Source: Phaffia rhodozyma (lineage: Eukaryota > Basidiomycota > Tremellomycetes > Cystofilobasidiales > Mrakiaceae). Taken from it: 64,000 nucleotides of DNA. Made by a program: the position numbers and the translations under genes. A model generated the notes under the pieces. That model saw only the letters and a list, made by a program, of their open reading frames with translations. It was not told the DNA's origin and made no database searches. Positions 24,638 through 38,264 of the stretch are shown piece by piece. The DNA is taken from contig JACGZH010000003.1 in assembly GCA_014706385.1 (NCBI GenBank), positions 1,319,501 to 1,383,500 of the forward strand, in the 5' to 3' direction. Numbering within the stretch: the first letter of the stretch is position 1; every line of letters begins with the position of its first letter.

Positions 24638-25538
24638 CTCTGGCGGAAAATTTGATGGAGAATAAGAGTGATATGAGAAGACAGAAAGGAAGAGAAGTGG
24701 AAGGAAGGTGATATAAATGAAGGTCGCTACTGGTTTGTCTAAGAGAATCGACTGAGCCGGGCAGAACGATCGACCTCGCGGTTCTGAGGGTAAAGCGAGC
24801 AAATAGTCGGGCAATCGACTGGCAAGGTTGAACGAGTAGACCAACAAATCGACTAGCAGAGAGGAGCGATAAAAGAAGAAGGAAGAGCTGGAAAGATATA
24901 ACGGTGTTCAGGATAGAACACAGGACGAGGTCAGCTACTAGAAAGAGATCAGTCGGGACAGCGACCAACAGCGATGACGACGACAACGGCGACCACCCTC
25001 AAAGGCCGTCTGCTAAGCTCCTCCTCTGGTAGCGCCTTTTGGTCTTCAAGTGGAAATAGAGGAGGACATGCAAAAGACGACGTACGTACTTTCCAAACAA
25101 GACGGTGGAGAGTTAAACGAACTCTTTGAAGAGTTGGCCGTTAGTCAGTCCTTGGCTTTCCTTTGGGTGCAGGAAGGTTGACGGTCAGAATGGGGTCTGA
25201 TAAGATTTTTCTACTTAAGGTTATCTGGAATTCTTATATTCATCTATTTACGATCCCCTTATGTCACATTTAAGAGATAGAAGAAGTTGTTGTCGAGTAC
25301 CTGAATAGATTTCTAGATCGGACGACTCTTTAGACAGGCAGATAAGATAAATAGCTAGCTAACTAACTGGATCCCAAATTAATCGAGAAGAGATGACAAG
25401 GAAACAAGAAAAAAACATAAGAGACAGAAAGAACAAAGAAAGAGAAGAAAGTCGCCTTTCTCTATAGTCCAAGGTTTGTACGACCGACGCTTCACTCTCT
25501 CGGTCAGCGATCGCTCTCGCCGGCTACGGCCAACATCC
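24638..25538. promoter_or_regulatory. Region between channel gene start and PRA1 stop
   Basis: About 900 bases. It contains a short plus-strand frame at 24974-25129 (51 codons, Thr/Ser-rich) ending near a GTACGT donor-like site. I could not extend it into a gene. The rest is A/G-rich sequence. Confidence 0.35.
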
Positions 25539-26899
25539 TTAAACCTGTCCGTCGGCAGAGGCGTATTCGCTCTCAACTCCAGGTTCAAGAAGAGCAGCAT
25601 GACTGAAGAATGATTACGATCAGAATCAATTTTTTTAGGAAGGCCAACATAAAGCGATACTCAGTTGAGTTGAGAGGTTAGAAATTGATCAGACACGTAC
25701 GAGAAGATGATGAACATGCTTGCTCCAACGAGCCAGAAAAATGTCGAGAGAGGAGCAGACCACCAGAGAACGGGCAAACCAATGATAAAGAGACTGTACA
25801 CACACCAAGAAAGAAGTTCAATTAGAGTCAATCAGTAGATGACAAAATGGTTGGTAAAAATAGATGTGCGCGACAAGCAGACGCACGTAATGTAGAGAGA
25901 CTTCTGATCTATGGTCTTGCCGGCGATCTCAAACGGCTCAGGAGCTACGATCAATGATAGAGAACAGAGTCCGAGTCAACCTTCATATACTTCTGGCATT
26001 CAAATCAAACTAGGATAGAGAGGAAAGAGAGACTGACCCCACTTGTTGATACCGATGAATCCACCGACAAGGAATCCGAGAGATAGAAGAAGAAGAGGGT
26101 TGGTGATTCTACCAAACCAAATGCCTAGTAAGTAAATACTATATCAATGGGTTTCAAAATAGAGGTTGATGAATACGAACAAGGCGTAGATGGCTAGGGT
26201 AGCAATGACAACTCCGTAGTTTCCTGTTTGGATATAGACACGCAACACGTAAGCTTTGTTTCGGAAGGTGGCAAAAATCGCAGAGAAGGGAGATTCTGAG
26301 GCGAGACGAACCAGAAAAGTATCGGGTGTTGTAAGAAATTCGCTGGCAAAGGGGAAAAGGGTAGAAAAGCATGAGCGATCACACTTCTTGTCACCGAACG
26401 ACAAGAAAAACGAGTTTAAAGTTCACTCACAGATGTAGCCTCATTCATATCAACTGGTCGGCTGAGCTTCTGATGATCAAACTGCAGTCAAGAAACACGA
26501 GAGAAGGAAGAGAAGGATCTCGAGTTTAGATATCCGTTTGACTCAAGATGTTGATACAAACAAGAGATACGTACAAATTCATTAAGAGGTCGAAGAGCAG
26601 ACAGCTTGGTCTCCTACAGTGTTATACAAGAGGCCGGACAATACATCTCTCGTCAGCAAATGTTGACAAGACAGATGCTTCAGGATGCCAGGAGCTCCGA
26701 AGCTAATTCACCAGATGGGGATTTGTCCATCTATTCGTTCGTCCGTCCGTTCATCCGCATGCCCCGATGTAAAGACATCACCAGCCAGCATTTCGTAGGA
26801 ACAGAGCATCACGCGACAGGAAACATCAGAAGAACAAAGAGCAAAGAAACATACTCGGAAAGACTTGAGGTACTCGGGAGCTCGAATAACAATATCCAT
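25539..26899 (-). CDS. YIP3: PRA1/YIP3-family prenylated Rab acceptor
   Basis: Small membrane protein of the PRA1 family, which binds prenylated Rab GTPases at ER/Golgi membranes. Nine exons join in frame to 164 residues: 26855-26899, 26575-26613, 26431-26481, 26312-26342, 26181-26223, 26038-26108, 25887-25944, 25701-25793 and 25539-25602. Family features are LSALRPLNEF, RISYNTRYFSGNYGVV, IYALITNPLLLLSLGFLVGG, the AP-rich hinge, IGLPVLWWSAP, TFFWLVGASMFIIFSHAALLEP and the short acidic C-terminus. Two hydrophobic hairpins match the usual topology. Introns 4 and 5 use GTTCGT donors. Exon density (median exon about 51 nt) is high for such a short gene. Confidence 0.92.
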
Positions 26900-27226
26900 G
26901 TTATATAATCGGAGTGGGTTTGTTTGGTTCTGGGGTGATGAGAGTTTGAAGAAAGAAACGAAGGCGGATGTGTCTTGAAAGAAGGTTACCGCAACCCTCG
27001 GGCCGCACCGCTTGCACGCACAGCCTTTCGCAGCTCAACGTTTCCAGCCTGAATCCCAAACATCCATCCATCCGTAACGAAAGAAAGATCATATTGTGAT
27101 CATATCACCTATGGCATTGTACAAATAGAAGAAATGAAGAGGAATAGATGGAAACTGCATAAATCGACAAGAGCAAAGAAAGAGAGAGTTGAATAGATAC
27201 ACAGGTGTATGTAAGATCTCGCGCTT
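26900..27226. other. PRA1 promoter / BEACH gene 3' flank
   Basis: 327 bases between genes on the minus strand. No coding or RNA feature is recognised. Confidence 0.45.
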
Positions 27227-30200
27227 CTATCGGAGCGGACGTCTATATTCACCCCCGGGAGTTGATAATGGACTAGGACTATGAGGTCTCGAGGGAGCCG
27301 GTGTCGCCAACGGACTTGGCACCCTCGAACTACTTGCAGAGAACGAACTTCTCGTTCTCCCTCTACTCCTACTTCTCAACGGTTCTAACGGATCCAACGC
27401 AGGTGAAGGCGATCTGAGTCTCGCTCGAGGTCTACTTCCAGTTGAAGACTCCTCAGAGGGCGAGTTCGCAGGCGCATGCGGAGATTCTGCTCGAGATCGC
27501 GATCGAGCTTGGGGAGTCATTCCTTGGCTCGTGGAAGGAAATAAACCGCCAGAGTTTAGAGTCAAAGACGTTCGTCGCATTGTGTTCACCGGAAGGTGTT
27601 CGAGCGAACCCACTAAAGACGTTCTCCGGAGAGACTGCTCTTGGAGGATCAGTGACGTTCTAGAGGCTCCAGGCTCGAACTCCAAATGTTGTTCAATATC
27701 AATCTCATGGTCTACTTCTCCGATCATCCTGGACGGACCGCCAATGAAACAGTAATAAGAGATCGTGTGAAATGAAGCAAGCGTATTTGGTGAAAGAGGA
27801 CGAGTAAACAGAACATACCCAAGTGCAAGGGCGATACGACACTCTCCACAGTATCTCATATCGAAGCGAGGAATGTTTTGACAGCAGTTTCCGCAGAACG
27901 CACCACCACTATCAAGATAGAAAGATGATGGCAGACAACACAGCGTTTATATGTCAGTCTATATGGTACACATTCAACTAAACGAAATATAACGAACCAT
28001 CCGCCACACCACTTCATGATGCAAATGGAGGGATAAAGAATAACAAGATTTAGTTACTTCTCTCGAGAGCCTGAGTGAAACGTGATGAGCGCACCTTTCT
28101 CTGCTCCAACAACCCGAATGAGGTGTGTTCTCCGTTCATACACTTCGACACAGATTCTGACACATTCTCTGCTCCACCATCGGGGAGCGCAAACAAGTAT
28201 ACTCTTCCGAGTGAATCTCCAGCATATATTGATTCTCTGAGAAGATAATAGAGAAAATACGAGTATATAAGTTTGAACCCAACAAGAAAGCAGTGTATAG
28301 AAAGGGAGAGACATACCCGAGGAAAGACAACGAGGTGATGTCTGCTTTATCTCCCTTTTTTAGATGTATGGTCCGAAGGGGGACTAATTTCCAGACAGCC
28401 TTCTCGCCAATAGGAGTATCATCCGCCGTCATCGACCAGAGTACACTTTCAACCACGAGTGTCATATCCCTTTTTCAGCAATACAGTCGAGGCGAGTTTG
28501 TGAGGAGTAAGAACGAGCTCACATTTTTCCTTTGGAGTGCCCGGTTGCGAGAATCTGGGTCGGGGACCTATTCAATGGTTGAAATAGTAAGAACATAAGA
28601 TAAAGGACATATAGATCTTATTGAAGAGGACGTGCCATTCTCTCGTGTCGAAGAAATCCATAGAGAGAATAGGATCTGTTGGATGCGATGTAAGAGTCTG
28701 GCAAATGAAAGTTCCGTTCAGAGTATAAAGTTCGACAGTCGACAGATAGGCAATGGCGATATAACCCTATATGATGAATGAGGATAAGAAGCTGGGTTAA
28801 CCTTGATTGGAGTAAGCTGAGAGTGTACAAATCAACGAACAGTTGCTTCGTTGATAGCGAGAGAATGAACAGGTGTTTCTGGATCGTTGTAGATCGTTCG
28901 GATATATTTCGATCGATTCAGATCCCAGAGGCACACAATTCCATTCTAATACGCATAGAAAATTCAGATGTTTGTCAGCCGCTAAAAGACAGTAGAATTG
29001 ATGCATGTATCAGATCATACTCACTCTCGAGCCGGAAACCAAGACACTCCAAGCTTTTGATGCAGCTAAACAAAGGATCTTGTCTCCATGACCAGCTAAA
29101 CTGTGACAGAGTTCAGGTATTGGTTTATCCTGGTTCATCTTCCAGAAGGATACAACTCCATCAAACGACCCTGTCACGAACGAAGCCTTCTCATCGATGA
29201 ACATCACCGTCGATATAGAAGCCCATTCAGTGATGTGTGCGACCTGTTCCAAAGATGGAGTTTCAATCGATCGTCAGCTATAATGAGTGCATTGAAAAAA
29301 TAGAGAAAGAACTCAGGACAACAACAGACCTTTCGGTCGTCCGAATAGATCCTCAGACCACCTCCACTAAAACCCCATTCACTGAAAAAGACACGAAAAA
29401 CTCATTTAGACTTTCAAGCCGAGCGCGAGAAACCTCACGAGATATCTCACAGTACAAAATTTCGACCGGGGACAGGTAGTCGTTGTGAAGGCCACGGTTT
29501 TAGCTTGCTGCCGTGGGGTATAAGAGCAGCAACCGACTGTCTCAATTCTACAGAAATGAGGGGAGAAACCATGTGTTAAATAATATCTTTCCCTTGGCAA
29601 ATGTGCAGGTTTGTTTAAATCCAAGACTCACCATATACAGGCGCTATCATAGATCAAGAACAAGAACAATAAGCGTCGATTAAGCTGTAACAAAAGATGA
29701 AGTAGATACTCACCGGCGCTTTGAATCAAGATCGCTAAATTTTCGCATATCCCGAATCGCGCGGAAACGGGCAAACTGACTTTGCCAGTCATAACCATAC
29801 GTTTGATATGAGGTGCATCAAATAGTTTACGAGGGGTTTGACCAAAGTTATGAATCATGGCCGCTGCAGCTTTTCTACGTGATTAGGTAGTGTCATGATA
29901 TTAGCAAGACGCGCACGGTGCAAGGAGATTTCCTTTCAATATAACATAGAACCGCGACTGTCAGCTCTGCAATCGAGAAGACTTACCTTTCATTTGGGTC
30001 CTTAATTGCATCCAAGTCTTTATCAAGATAGACATATAGAGTGAAAGATAAGTCTCGATAACTATGATGACCAGAGACAGAGAACTACTGACCAACAGCT
30101 CCGGCGTAGGAAAGAGGATGGTAGCAGTTGAGGCTCTCTCGGCTTCGCTGTAGATGGCCACTATATGTACAACAGCATGATTAAATGACCAAAAGGTGAC

Positions 30201-33200
30201 CTGTATCATACTGAACAACTTACAAGACCAGATCTATCCATGCAGGAAGCTGTTTCGAAACTTCGATCGACTCTAACGCCTAGCGAGTGGATGATACCCA
30301 ACCAAAGCCCTCAATCAGCAGAGTGTATCCCAGGTCGACAATGAAGTGGACACATACAGATCGATGTTTTATGATAAAGAGCAATGGATCATCTCGAGCC
30401 CATCTTGGCAATTCAACGTCATCAACAATCTGGTTGTCTTGCTTCCTTCCAAAATCATGGCCTGGAGAAGACAGTAGAGAATCAGTCATTGATTCAAGAT
30501 GAATCAACTCGTGTGGAATATCATCATACCATTGGAGTTTACCAGCCACTCTCCATTTCCATAATAGAAAGGGGCGATGAGTTCTCTAACGTCACCCCTG
30601 TTGTCTCTCGAGGCCGAAATCCATGCTTTGGGGATTGATGAAAACAACCGATCGGCCACTGATACCCCAAACCATGATTAGGACATCAAGTTGTGAAACA
30701 GACACTTCAATAATGTAGCTCACGATCGAAATTGCCGCCTTGCAAAACCTGAGAAGATTGGACAAAGATCAATATTGATGAGCATTCAGTTGTGAGTTGA
30801 ATCTGGACACTCACTTTGAACATCTCAGTATATGGAGACTGCCGAATGAGAAACCCGGCCGTAATCATACTTGACGAGAAATGTACTCCGTAATGACTGG
30901 AGAGAGATATGGCAAAGTTAAGACGTATTCGTGTATCGCTGTTCGATGCCAATTCACAGAATCTTACAATGGATCCTCCTTCACGGCCAAAGTGTTCTCG
31001 TATCGCTCTACGTGGTGCATAGTGAATATACACAATCAGGTTTAGCTCTGTTTGTGATCAAACGATGTACTGACCGATAGCAGCGTCTCTTCTGGCGGGC
31101 GTCATCGCACCCATAGGCAATGTGAAGTCTGAAGCACAATGTAAGATTGAACTATCAGTGACGGATACACAAGCTGACACTGCCTCGAATCAAACTCACT
31201 TCGATATATATTTGGGTTCCGAAGATCAAGCTCATTTGATGTGTAATCACAAAGGACCCCTGCAAACAGGAACTATATGAGCTAATACCCAGAGAGCTGA
31301 AGGATCGTGACAGATAGAGATGACGTACATGGGAACACAGGAAATTGAGTTACATCTATGGCAGAAAGGAGAACTCATGAGTGAATCGAGCTACGTATCA
31401 CGAAATTGTACAAATGCGTACCATTTGGTGTTCTACCGGCAATTTGATTTAAAATCACAATGTACGCGAAACTAAAAAGCTCATCGCTTCAGCTGCTGCC
31501 CTAAAGAAACCCTATACGCCCAAAAAAACCCGACCAAAGAACTAATTAGAACTTACTTGCTAATCTGTCGGTTCTGCCACCGATAGGTTGCTTCTTCCAA
31601 TTCGGGCAATTTTCCATTGATAACAGTAGCAATTTTGTTCCCGACTTTAGACATGAACATACTTCCCAAAGAAACGTTTTTGGAAGAAGTTTCTCTAGAT
31701 TCGGATTTAGCTGAAAGTTTGCTGTAAAGGGTGTCCCGTTGATTCTTGATGCTAAAAACCAACAAGAAGTTGAGAGAGTCCTTGAAGTAGAGTTCTGAAC
31801 AATTGTTTGGGAAATTTGTCAAACACTCGACTTTGATGATAAGACAAAAAAGCAACTCACCAAGACCGACGTCTTTGAACAGAAAGCTTCTCTTGCTTGA
31901 TTCAACAATATCTTCATAGCGCCAACGATGACTACCATCCGTGTCACTATCTACCCTAGCGATAGATCCGGGTATAGAAAAGGCATCGAGGGAGCTGATG
32001 TCGGCCTCGATAATCTCTCCATCATCAGCACGTTGTAACCCATCGCTGCAAGTCCAATGCAATTGAGTTGAGTCGATAGGCAAGCAAGTGGGACCGATGA
32101 CGAGATGACGGCTTGACTCACAATAGATATATATTGTTTTTACCCAGAAGGATCAAGCTTGGTAATGCATCCACACCAACAATTCTGATAGTATTGTGAA
32201 ACTGCAAAACAGACTTCAGTTGCGCTATTTTTAGTGATATAATTGTAACGCACATTATACGTACTTCCTCAATGGTGTCTCCAGCCTCCATTGATCTCTT
32301 CAGCCGCTGTCTTTGAGAAATGGGTTCAGGTTCTTGTGGCTCTTCGATCTGCTCAGTCGTTATAGACGCAGCTATACCAAGAAACCAATTTGCTTGAATC
32401 AGGAAACTTGGTCGGAAGAGAATATATAGGAGAGGCTGATACTGACATTCTTCCCGTTCATCTTGACCTAATACCAGCGAGTCTTCCCAAGGCCTTGTAG
32501 GAGGGTGAGCTACAGGGCTGAGTATCTCGTCCAAATCATCAGCTACCAAGCGATCTTTAGATAGGCGTTTTGGATGAAAACTGGATGAGCCGTCACTTGA
32601 ATCTCGAACAGATCGCTGAAGTCGGATGCGCTGTCGAAGAGGACCTCTGGGACAACCGACATACATGAGATTAGATACATCTTGTCTAACTACAAAATCC
32701 TTAGAAGAACTTTGACCTACTCAGACCCATCTAAGCGCCATTCTGGGTCTAGATCCACTCTCGGCCAAATTCCCCTCTCCTCCTCGTAGCGCACACGGAG
32801 AGCAGGCCACTCTTGGGTATCGACAAGCTCATCATGCTGCTTCATTTCGGCTTGAGCGCGGTTAAATCGACGAGCCTCCTATATAAATGAAAGAAATTGA
32901 AGAAGAGATTCTCAGCGCCTTTAAATCAAAAGTCCGAAGGGAAATACGATTCAAGAGACTTACCACGGAAAGAATAATCTGCCTCCATGCAAGGTTGCGG
33001 TCCTTAGATCCTTGGAAGCGAGTCTCCATGCTTTGGCGTCTAGAAAGACTGAGCCGCCTATCAGCCTTTGAAGAGAACGACTCGGACAAAGACTCAAAGC
33101 TATCAGCTGTCGATCGGCGTTGCAAAGATATACGTCGCTGAAGTTGAGACACTGGTCCCGGTGATGTAGAAGGAAGGCTATGCTCCACATGCAGGTATTT

Positions 33201-36200
33201 GGGAGGAAGAACGCGGTGTATCTGAAGAAGGATCTTGATTTTTTTTTAGCAAAACTAGTATGATAGAAATAGTTTTGGGAGTCGCTACTTACATCAGACT
33301 GTAATGACGACGAGATACGAGGCAATCTGTTCACAGTCTGGAGTAGTTCGAAAACAGATTCACGTATGCCTATCACTTGTGCATCAGGTTCTCCACTCCA
33401 GCTCTCAGTAGTAGAAAGGAAGGAGGTCGACATGGCAACAAGCTTCTCCGGGACGGATTTTCGGGACTTTGTGAGCTTGGCAAATGTGGGTGAGCTAGTC
33501 AAGAGGTTGATGATTGAGCGGAGAAGTCTCTCGCTGTCCTCATATAATGCATCGGGGTTTATTGAAGCTTGAGAAGCTAAAAGGTTCATAAGACTTGAGG
33601 TTAAAAAAGTGTTCAAAGCTTGATAAACTAGGGACACTCATTGCTTACTACTATGGATAGAGCCACCACTTATCGAGCGCATCCGGACTGCTTGCGAAAT
33701 TAAGCTCAGATGATTCTCAAGAGCAGTGAGGATAGAAGGAAAGATATAGGAGCAAGCGACGGCTGAATTCGAGCCCTCTACATAATCTTCGATAGATACG
33801 CCAGAGAGGATAGAAAACGCAAGTCGATGTATCTTCGGGTCCCAAATTGAAGCAAGCTGCTTGCTGAGCTGAACGAATCCACCCTCGTTATCGACTACAA
33901 CAAAGTTATTGATCAAACACGTTTATTTAGCTGGTTTCATTGCGATCACTGGGGAACAGAGTGTCTTACATTTTTTAGCGAAGCCGTCTCCCACAGAAGA
34001 AGTTAATAGATGAGAGATGATATACATTGTAGATTCGACTACCAGCGGCTTAGGGTACCCGGAGAGGAAGAGTAATAATACTCGATGCAGAGGGAGGTTT
34101 GAGTGAAGTTTAGCGAGGTGCGATGGATTACGTATAAGCCGAGCCAATGCTTCCAAAACTTCTGGGCCATAATTGACAGGAGTGTCGGATGCTGTTTGAC
34201 AGAAGAGAAACAAACACGATAAGACAATGCAGTCGCATAAAGAGCAAAACATTGGATGGGTGATACGACAATTGAATGAGAACTGACCTGGACTCAGTGA
34301 GGAGACTAGGTATGCCACGAGCGGTTTAACAGTGTCCTCATTCGAAAAGTGGCTGTCGGCCACAACATAGAGAGTTTCTGGATGTATGCATCGAGTCATG
34401 TGTTAGGTTCACATCGTACTCAAACAAAAGAGAATTAACAGACAATACCGTACCTATCAAGACTTTAGCGACTGTTTCGGAATAGTCTTCGGCCCTTAAT
34501 GCAAAGAGCAATTTCCTAGTGAGCGCCATTTTCTTGAATAGGCGTTGTCGAATGTTGAACCGTCGGCTGTATTTTGTGCGTCGAAACACCAAAATTAGAC
34601 TGCATTTGAACAGGATTCACACAACCCAAAAACCCTATAAGGAAGAAACACACAATCTGCTTGTTCGAACAAGATCCCGGAAATGAGCTAGATGAACGAG
34701 TTGTACATCTACACTCGCCTTGGCCCATAATTCGAAATTCAGAATCAAAAATCCTGAACGTATTCAAGTTCCGCGTTTCTGTGTTATCTGCTTGTTTCGT
34801 GTTGTATTGTTCTACTCGATATTAGAAGATATACATACGATAGCCCGTAGAGTTGTTGATGGTTGATGTTCTAAATACAATGACAGCAGACGTCAACTTT
34901 TCTCTTAAGACCCAATGATAGAGAAGCAAGCTTACTCTGGTTTGTCAAAGTCTATACCGAAGCACTGAAAGATTACTCGCTGCGTTTCTATAGTCATTAA
35001 GGATGCCATCTTCGGCTGCAGCAGTCTAGCCATGATCTCATACCCATCTGTTCGAGAGGATAAATGAGTTGGAACGTGTTATCCTCAGAAATGATATTAC
35101 GACGATCGTTAACCTCAGACTTACGGCTTTTCTCCATGTCTATGTTCATGAAGGACAACAATGACACGAGTAGTCTATCAGAGAAACATAACAGCAAAAT
35201 TCGTGATAAATAAGATCGCACCTTCTGAGTTTCTCCAATGCTCCACAACCGATCCTAAACATATAGAAATCGAGTTGAATAGCTGATCAGATGTCTGTAA
35301 ACGGTCAGAATCAGGATCGAATAGCAGCACATCAAGTGAGGTATCGTGGTATCAGTCATCTAAAAGGAGGGTAGCTTGAGGGCAAACACATGGCTTTGAA
35401 CAGACCTTGGATAATTCAATCATTCTTAAAAGAGGGGCACACCCTCCTAAAGCCCACACCTCTTCATCGAGACTGCGGTTCTTAACAACCACTGCTTCCC
35501 CAAAGATCAGACCTACCCCTCTGGTGACTGTTTTCGCCACTTCGACCTTTGGCAAACTTCCGTTGATGATGACTTCCTCGACCTCCCCTTGGGTCTCTAC
35601 CGGTAAATCTGGCTCAAATTCCCTGGCGTTCTCAGCTGAGAAGGCAAAGACAATAGAAGATTCTTCAATAGCTATTCCGTCTTTAAGAGCCTTAACCAGT
35701 CGGGAACTCCCAGCATCGGAGGTTCTGCCAGCAGACTCTTGGGCAACGGAGGACAAGAAGATATTGAGAGATGTAGAAGCTTCGTAAGTCAAAAACTGGC
35801 CCAGAACTACTTGGTAATTTCCAAAATATCTTGGTCCCTGAGAAAGCGAGGTCAGGAAGAAGCAGTCAATACAGGCAAGGAAGATAAAGATACTTGCAGG
35901 AACAAAAGTAGCCTACGTACAAGATGATGAGCTAGGAAAACCAAATCGTCTGGGACTGTATCACAAAGAAGATAAGCGGGTCCTAGATTCCATCGATGGT
36001 GATCCTTGGCCGATGAGGTCGAAGTCGTTCGGTCTCCTATACGAGCTATAAGCCTCGATCCTGGAGAGCCATTTTGAGGGTAGTTAAACTTGACAGAGTT
36101 CAATCGCTTTCCATCAACCAGCACAGCTTAACAGGACAGCAAAATGATTGAAATTAGCTCTCAAACCAGTCACCCACACAAGAGCGATTAAATGGAAAAA

Positions 36201-37991
36201 CTTGACACGCACCGACATCGCTGCTTCCTAATTTTGATCTCTTTCCGGTGACGCTGACTAGGACCCATCTTCCAAACGGCAACTTAGCCTTGTCAATTGA
36301 GATAGGATTTGACCCTGGTGAAGGAGAATCAAGAGCTACTTGGCCATGGTGATCTACAGTCAATTGGAAGATCAAATGCTCTTCGGTATTCGATATCGTT
36401 AAAAGTGGTAGAGGTGTCCGGAAATCCACCTGAGATATATATACCCAGGCCTGTAGATAAACCACAATTGTCTAACTTGCATCAGTGATCAATCTCATCG
36501 ACCCTTGAGCCAGATGAATAATCGTACCATAAATGTGAACCCTCTGGAATCCTTTCCGAACCCTCTGTCCATCAATCCTCTGCATTCCAACCAACTTCTG
36601 CCCCAATGGTTGATCATCCCCGGCCAACGACTCCTCATTCCGTGTCTGATTAATTCCAAAACGTCTTCTTCTAGCTCTCCATTCCTTCCAATAGCCAATT
36701 GAAAGATTGCGCGCGATTCTGCGTGTGATACTCCGGTTTCTAGCACCCTTCTCAGCAATTTTAGAAGTGTTGGCCGATGAGGATCGTCAGGAGAACCCAA
36801 AAGGTCACCAGGGGAATCGAATACTCTAGGTAGAAGAATCGAAACAAAAGAAAGTTGACTGAGGAGAAGATTATTGCGCTGATGAGCGGAATGTGAGATA
36901 CGCTCGAGCGATTTCAGGATGGCGTATCCAAGATGCAACTCTCCGACTGGAAGGAGCTCTTGAGCTTCCAGGAGAAGTAGTAACGGTTTGGGAAAGTAGA
37001 GGTTGTTGAAAATGTGTTGAACCGCTTGAATTTTGACGTCAATTATGGGCTGATAGACCGATGGATCAATGAATTGCGCAGGTTTAAGAGAAGCTAATGA
37101 ACGACGGATAGAAGGGAACAGATCCGATAAAGAGAAGTCATAGAATGCGAAGGAGAGCAGGAATGAAAAGGTGTGGTCGCATGATGGTGGAAGAAGCATC
37201 TCGGACAGCTCGATAGCTGACGATAATGCAGCAAACCCGATTTGATCCTGGGTAGACAACTTTCATGTCAGCGCAATAGATAGAATGTACGTAAAGACCA
37301 GTAGAGTTTCTTACCTCAAAGTGAATTCTATTGAGGGGTGAATCCACCATGGCCTCGCACAGGCACAAGAGAACCATCCTATTTGAGTAAAAGATCTGTA
37401 GTTAGTTGATAGCGTTCAATAGAGTCGACGCACACTCGTTCAAACGCATCTTCTCTCACCTCAGGGCCTCAATTCTTTGAATTTCTCCTACTTCTGGATC
37501 AACCAACACGCCAGAGCTTTCGGTGTCCTCAGACTCCGGGTGAGGGTGAAGACCACTAAGGACACTGACAAGCGCTAAGAATCCGCCCGAGTCTCGAAAC
37601 AAGTCTTTAGTCCTAGAGTCCTCAACCATGCTTCTGTAGATATCAGAAAGCATCTGTAGGTAAGACATCAACCATATGCATGTTCAGGGAGGATTGAGGT
37701 CATCAAGATCAGATCAAAGATATTTAGCTTCAACGCGATAGTTCCAATGACAGTGATGCAACTTGATAAGTAGTTTGAAAGATATAATGCAGATCAACAC
37801 ACCTCAAGCTTCTTCTCGAGCTTTCCTTCTCCGAGATCTTGAAGCTCAGAAACAGCCTTCTCCAAGACCTTGGATGGGGGCTCGATTACGACATCAGAAG
37901 CTCCAGAATCATCAAATACGAATGGTCCTCTCTCCTTAGATGGAGTAGGTGTCCCGACGGCAAGATTGACGAGTTTATTGAAAAAACTCAT
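27227..37991 (-). CDS. BPH1: Giant BEACH-domain protein (BPH1/LvsA/ALFY type) with FYVE-like finger
   Basis: Very large gene with dozens of short introns, encoding well over 2,000 residues. Order from the start [13 protein letters not shown]: helical repeat-like N-terminal region (about 33.0-37.9 kb); a ConA-like segment near 36150-36470 ([25 protein letters not shown]); a PH-like domain near 31800-32200 ([21 protein letters not shown]); BEACH domain about 29650-31560 with [25 protein letters not shown]-like [42 protein letters not shown] and [16 protein letters not shown]40 repeats about 28100-29500; a FYVE-like cysteine cluster near 27830-28150; and a Ser/Arg/Pro-rich tail. Family members act as scaffolds in lysosome/vesicle traffic and selective autophagy. 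I treat it as one gene because frames and family order run through; a split near 34.6-35.2 kb is not excluded, and individual junctions are not all resolved. Confidence 0.88.
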
Positions 37992-38264
37992 GTCCTTCTC
38001 GAGATAGGGGACGGATATATATGGTTTTATGGCAAGGCTCTCAATAAACTATGGAATGATTAACGGAGGAAAGGAGGGAGGAGGGTGGTGGGAAGGGGGA
38101 GTGGATGGAGACGGTCGAGTTGATACACGGTGTTAAGCGGCGCATTGAATCTTATCTTTTCGCAAACTTATCCTCATCCTACCCTTCAGCCGTCACTTGT
38201 CCATCCACAACATTCATCGAGACATCCATACAAGAAGCACGCACACAGAAAGGCTAGAGCTATT
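37992..38264. promoter_or_regulatory. Divergent promoter BEACH gene / WHI2-like
   Basis: A 273-bp spacer between opposite start codons, with a G/A-rich half on the left and a C/T-rich leader before WHI2. It must serve both genes. Confidence 0.55.

Noticed and set aside
24516..24986. 156-residue hydrophobic minus-strand frame
   Set aside because: It overlaps the signal-peptide exon of the channel gene in a different frame, and the family alignment supports the start at 24637 instead.
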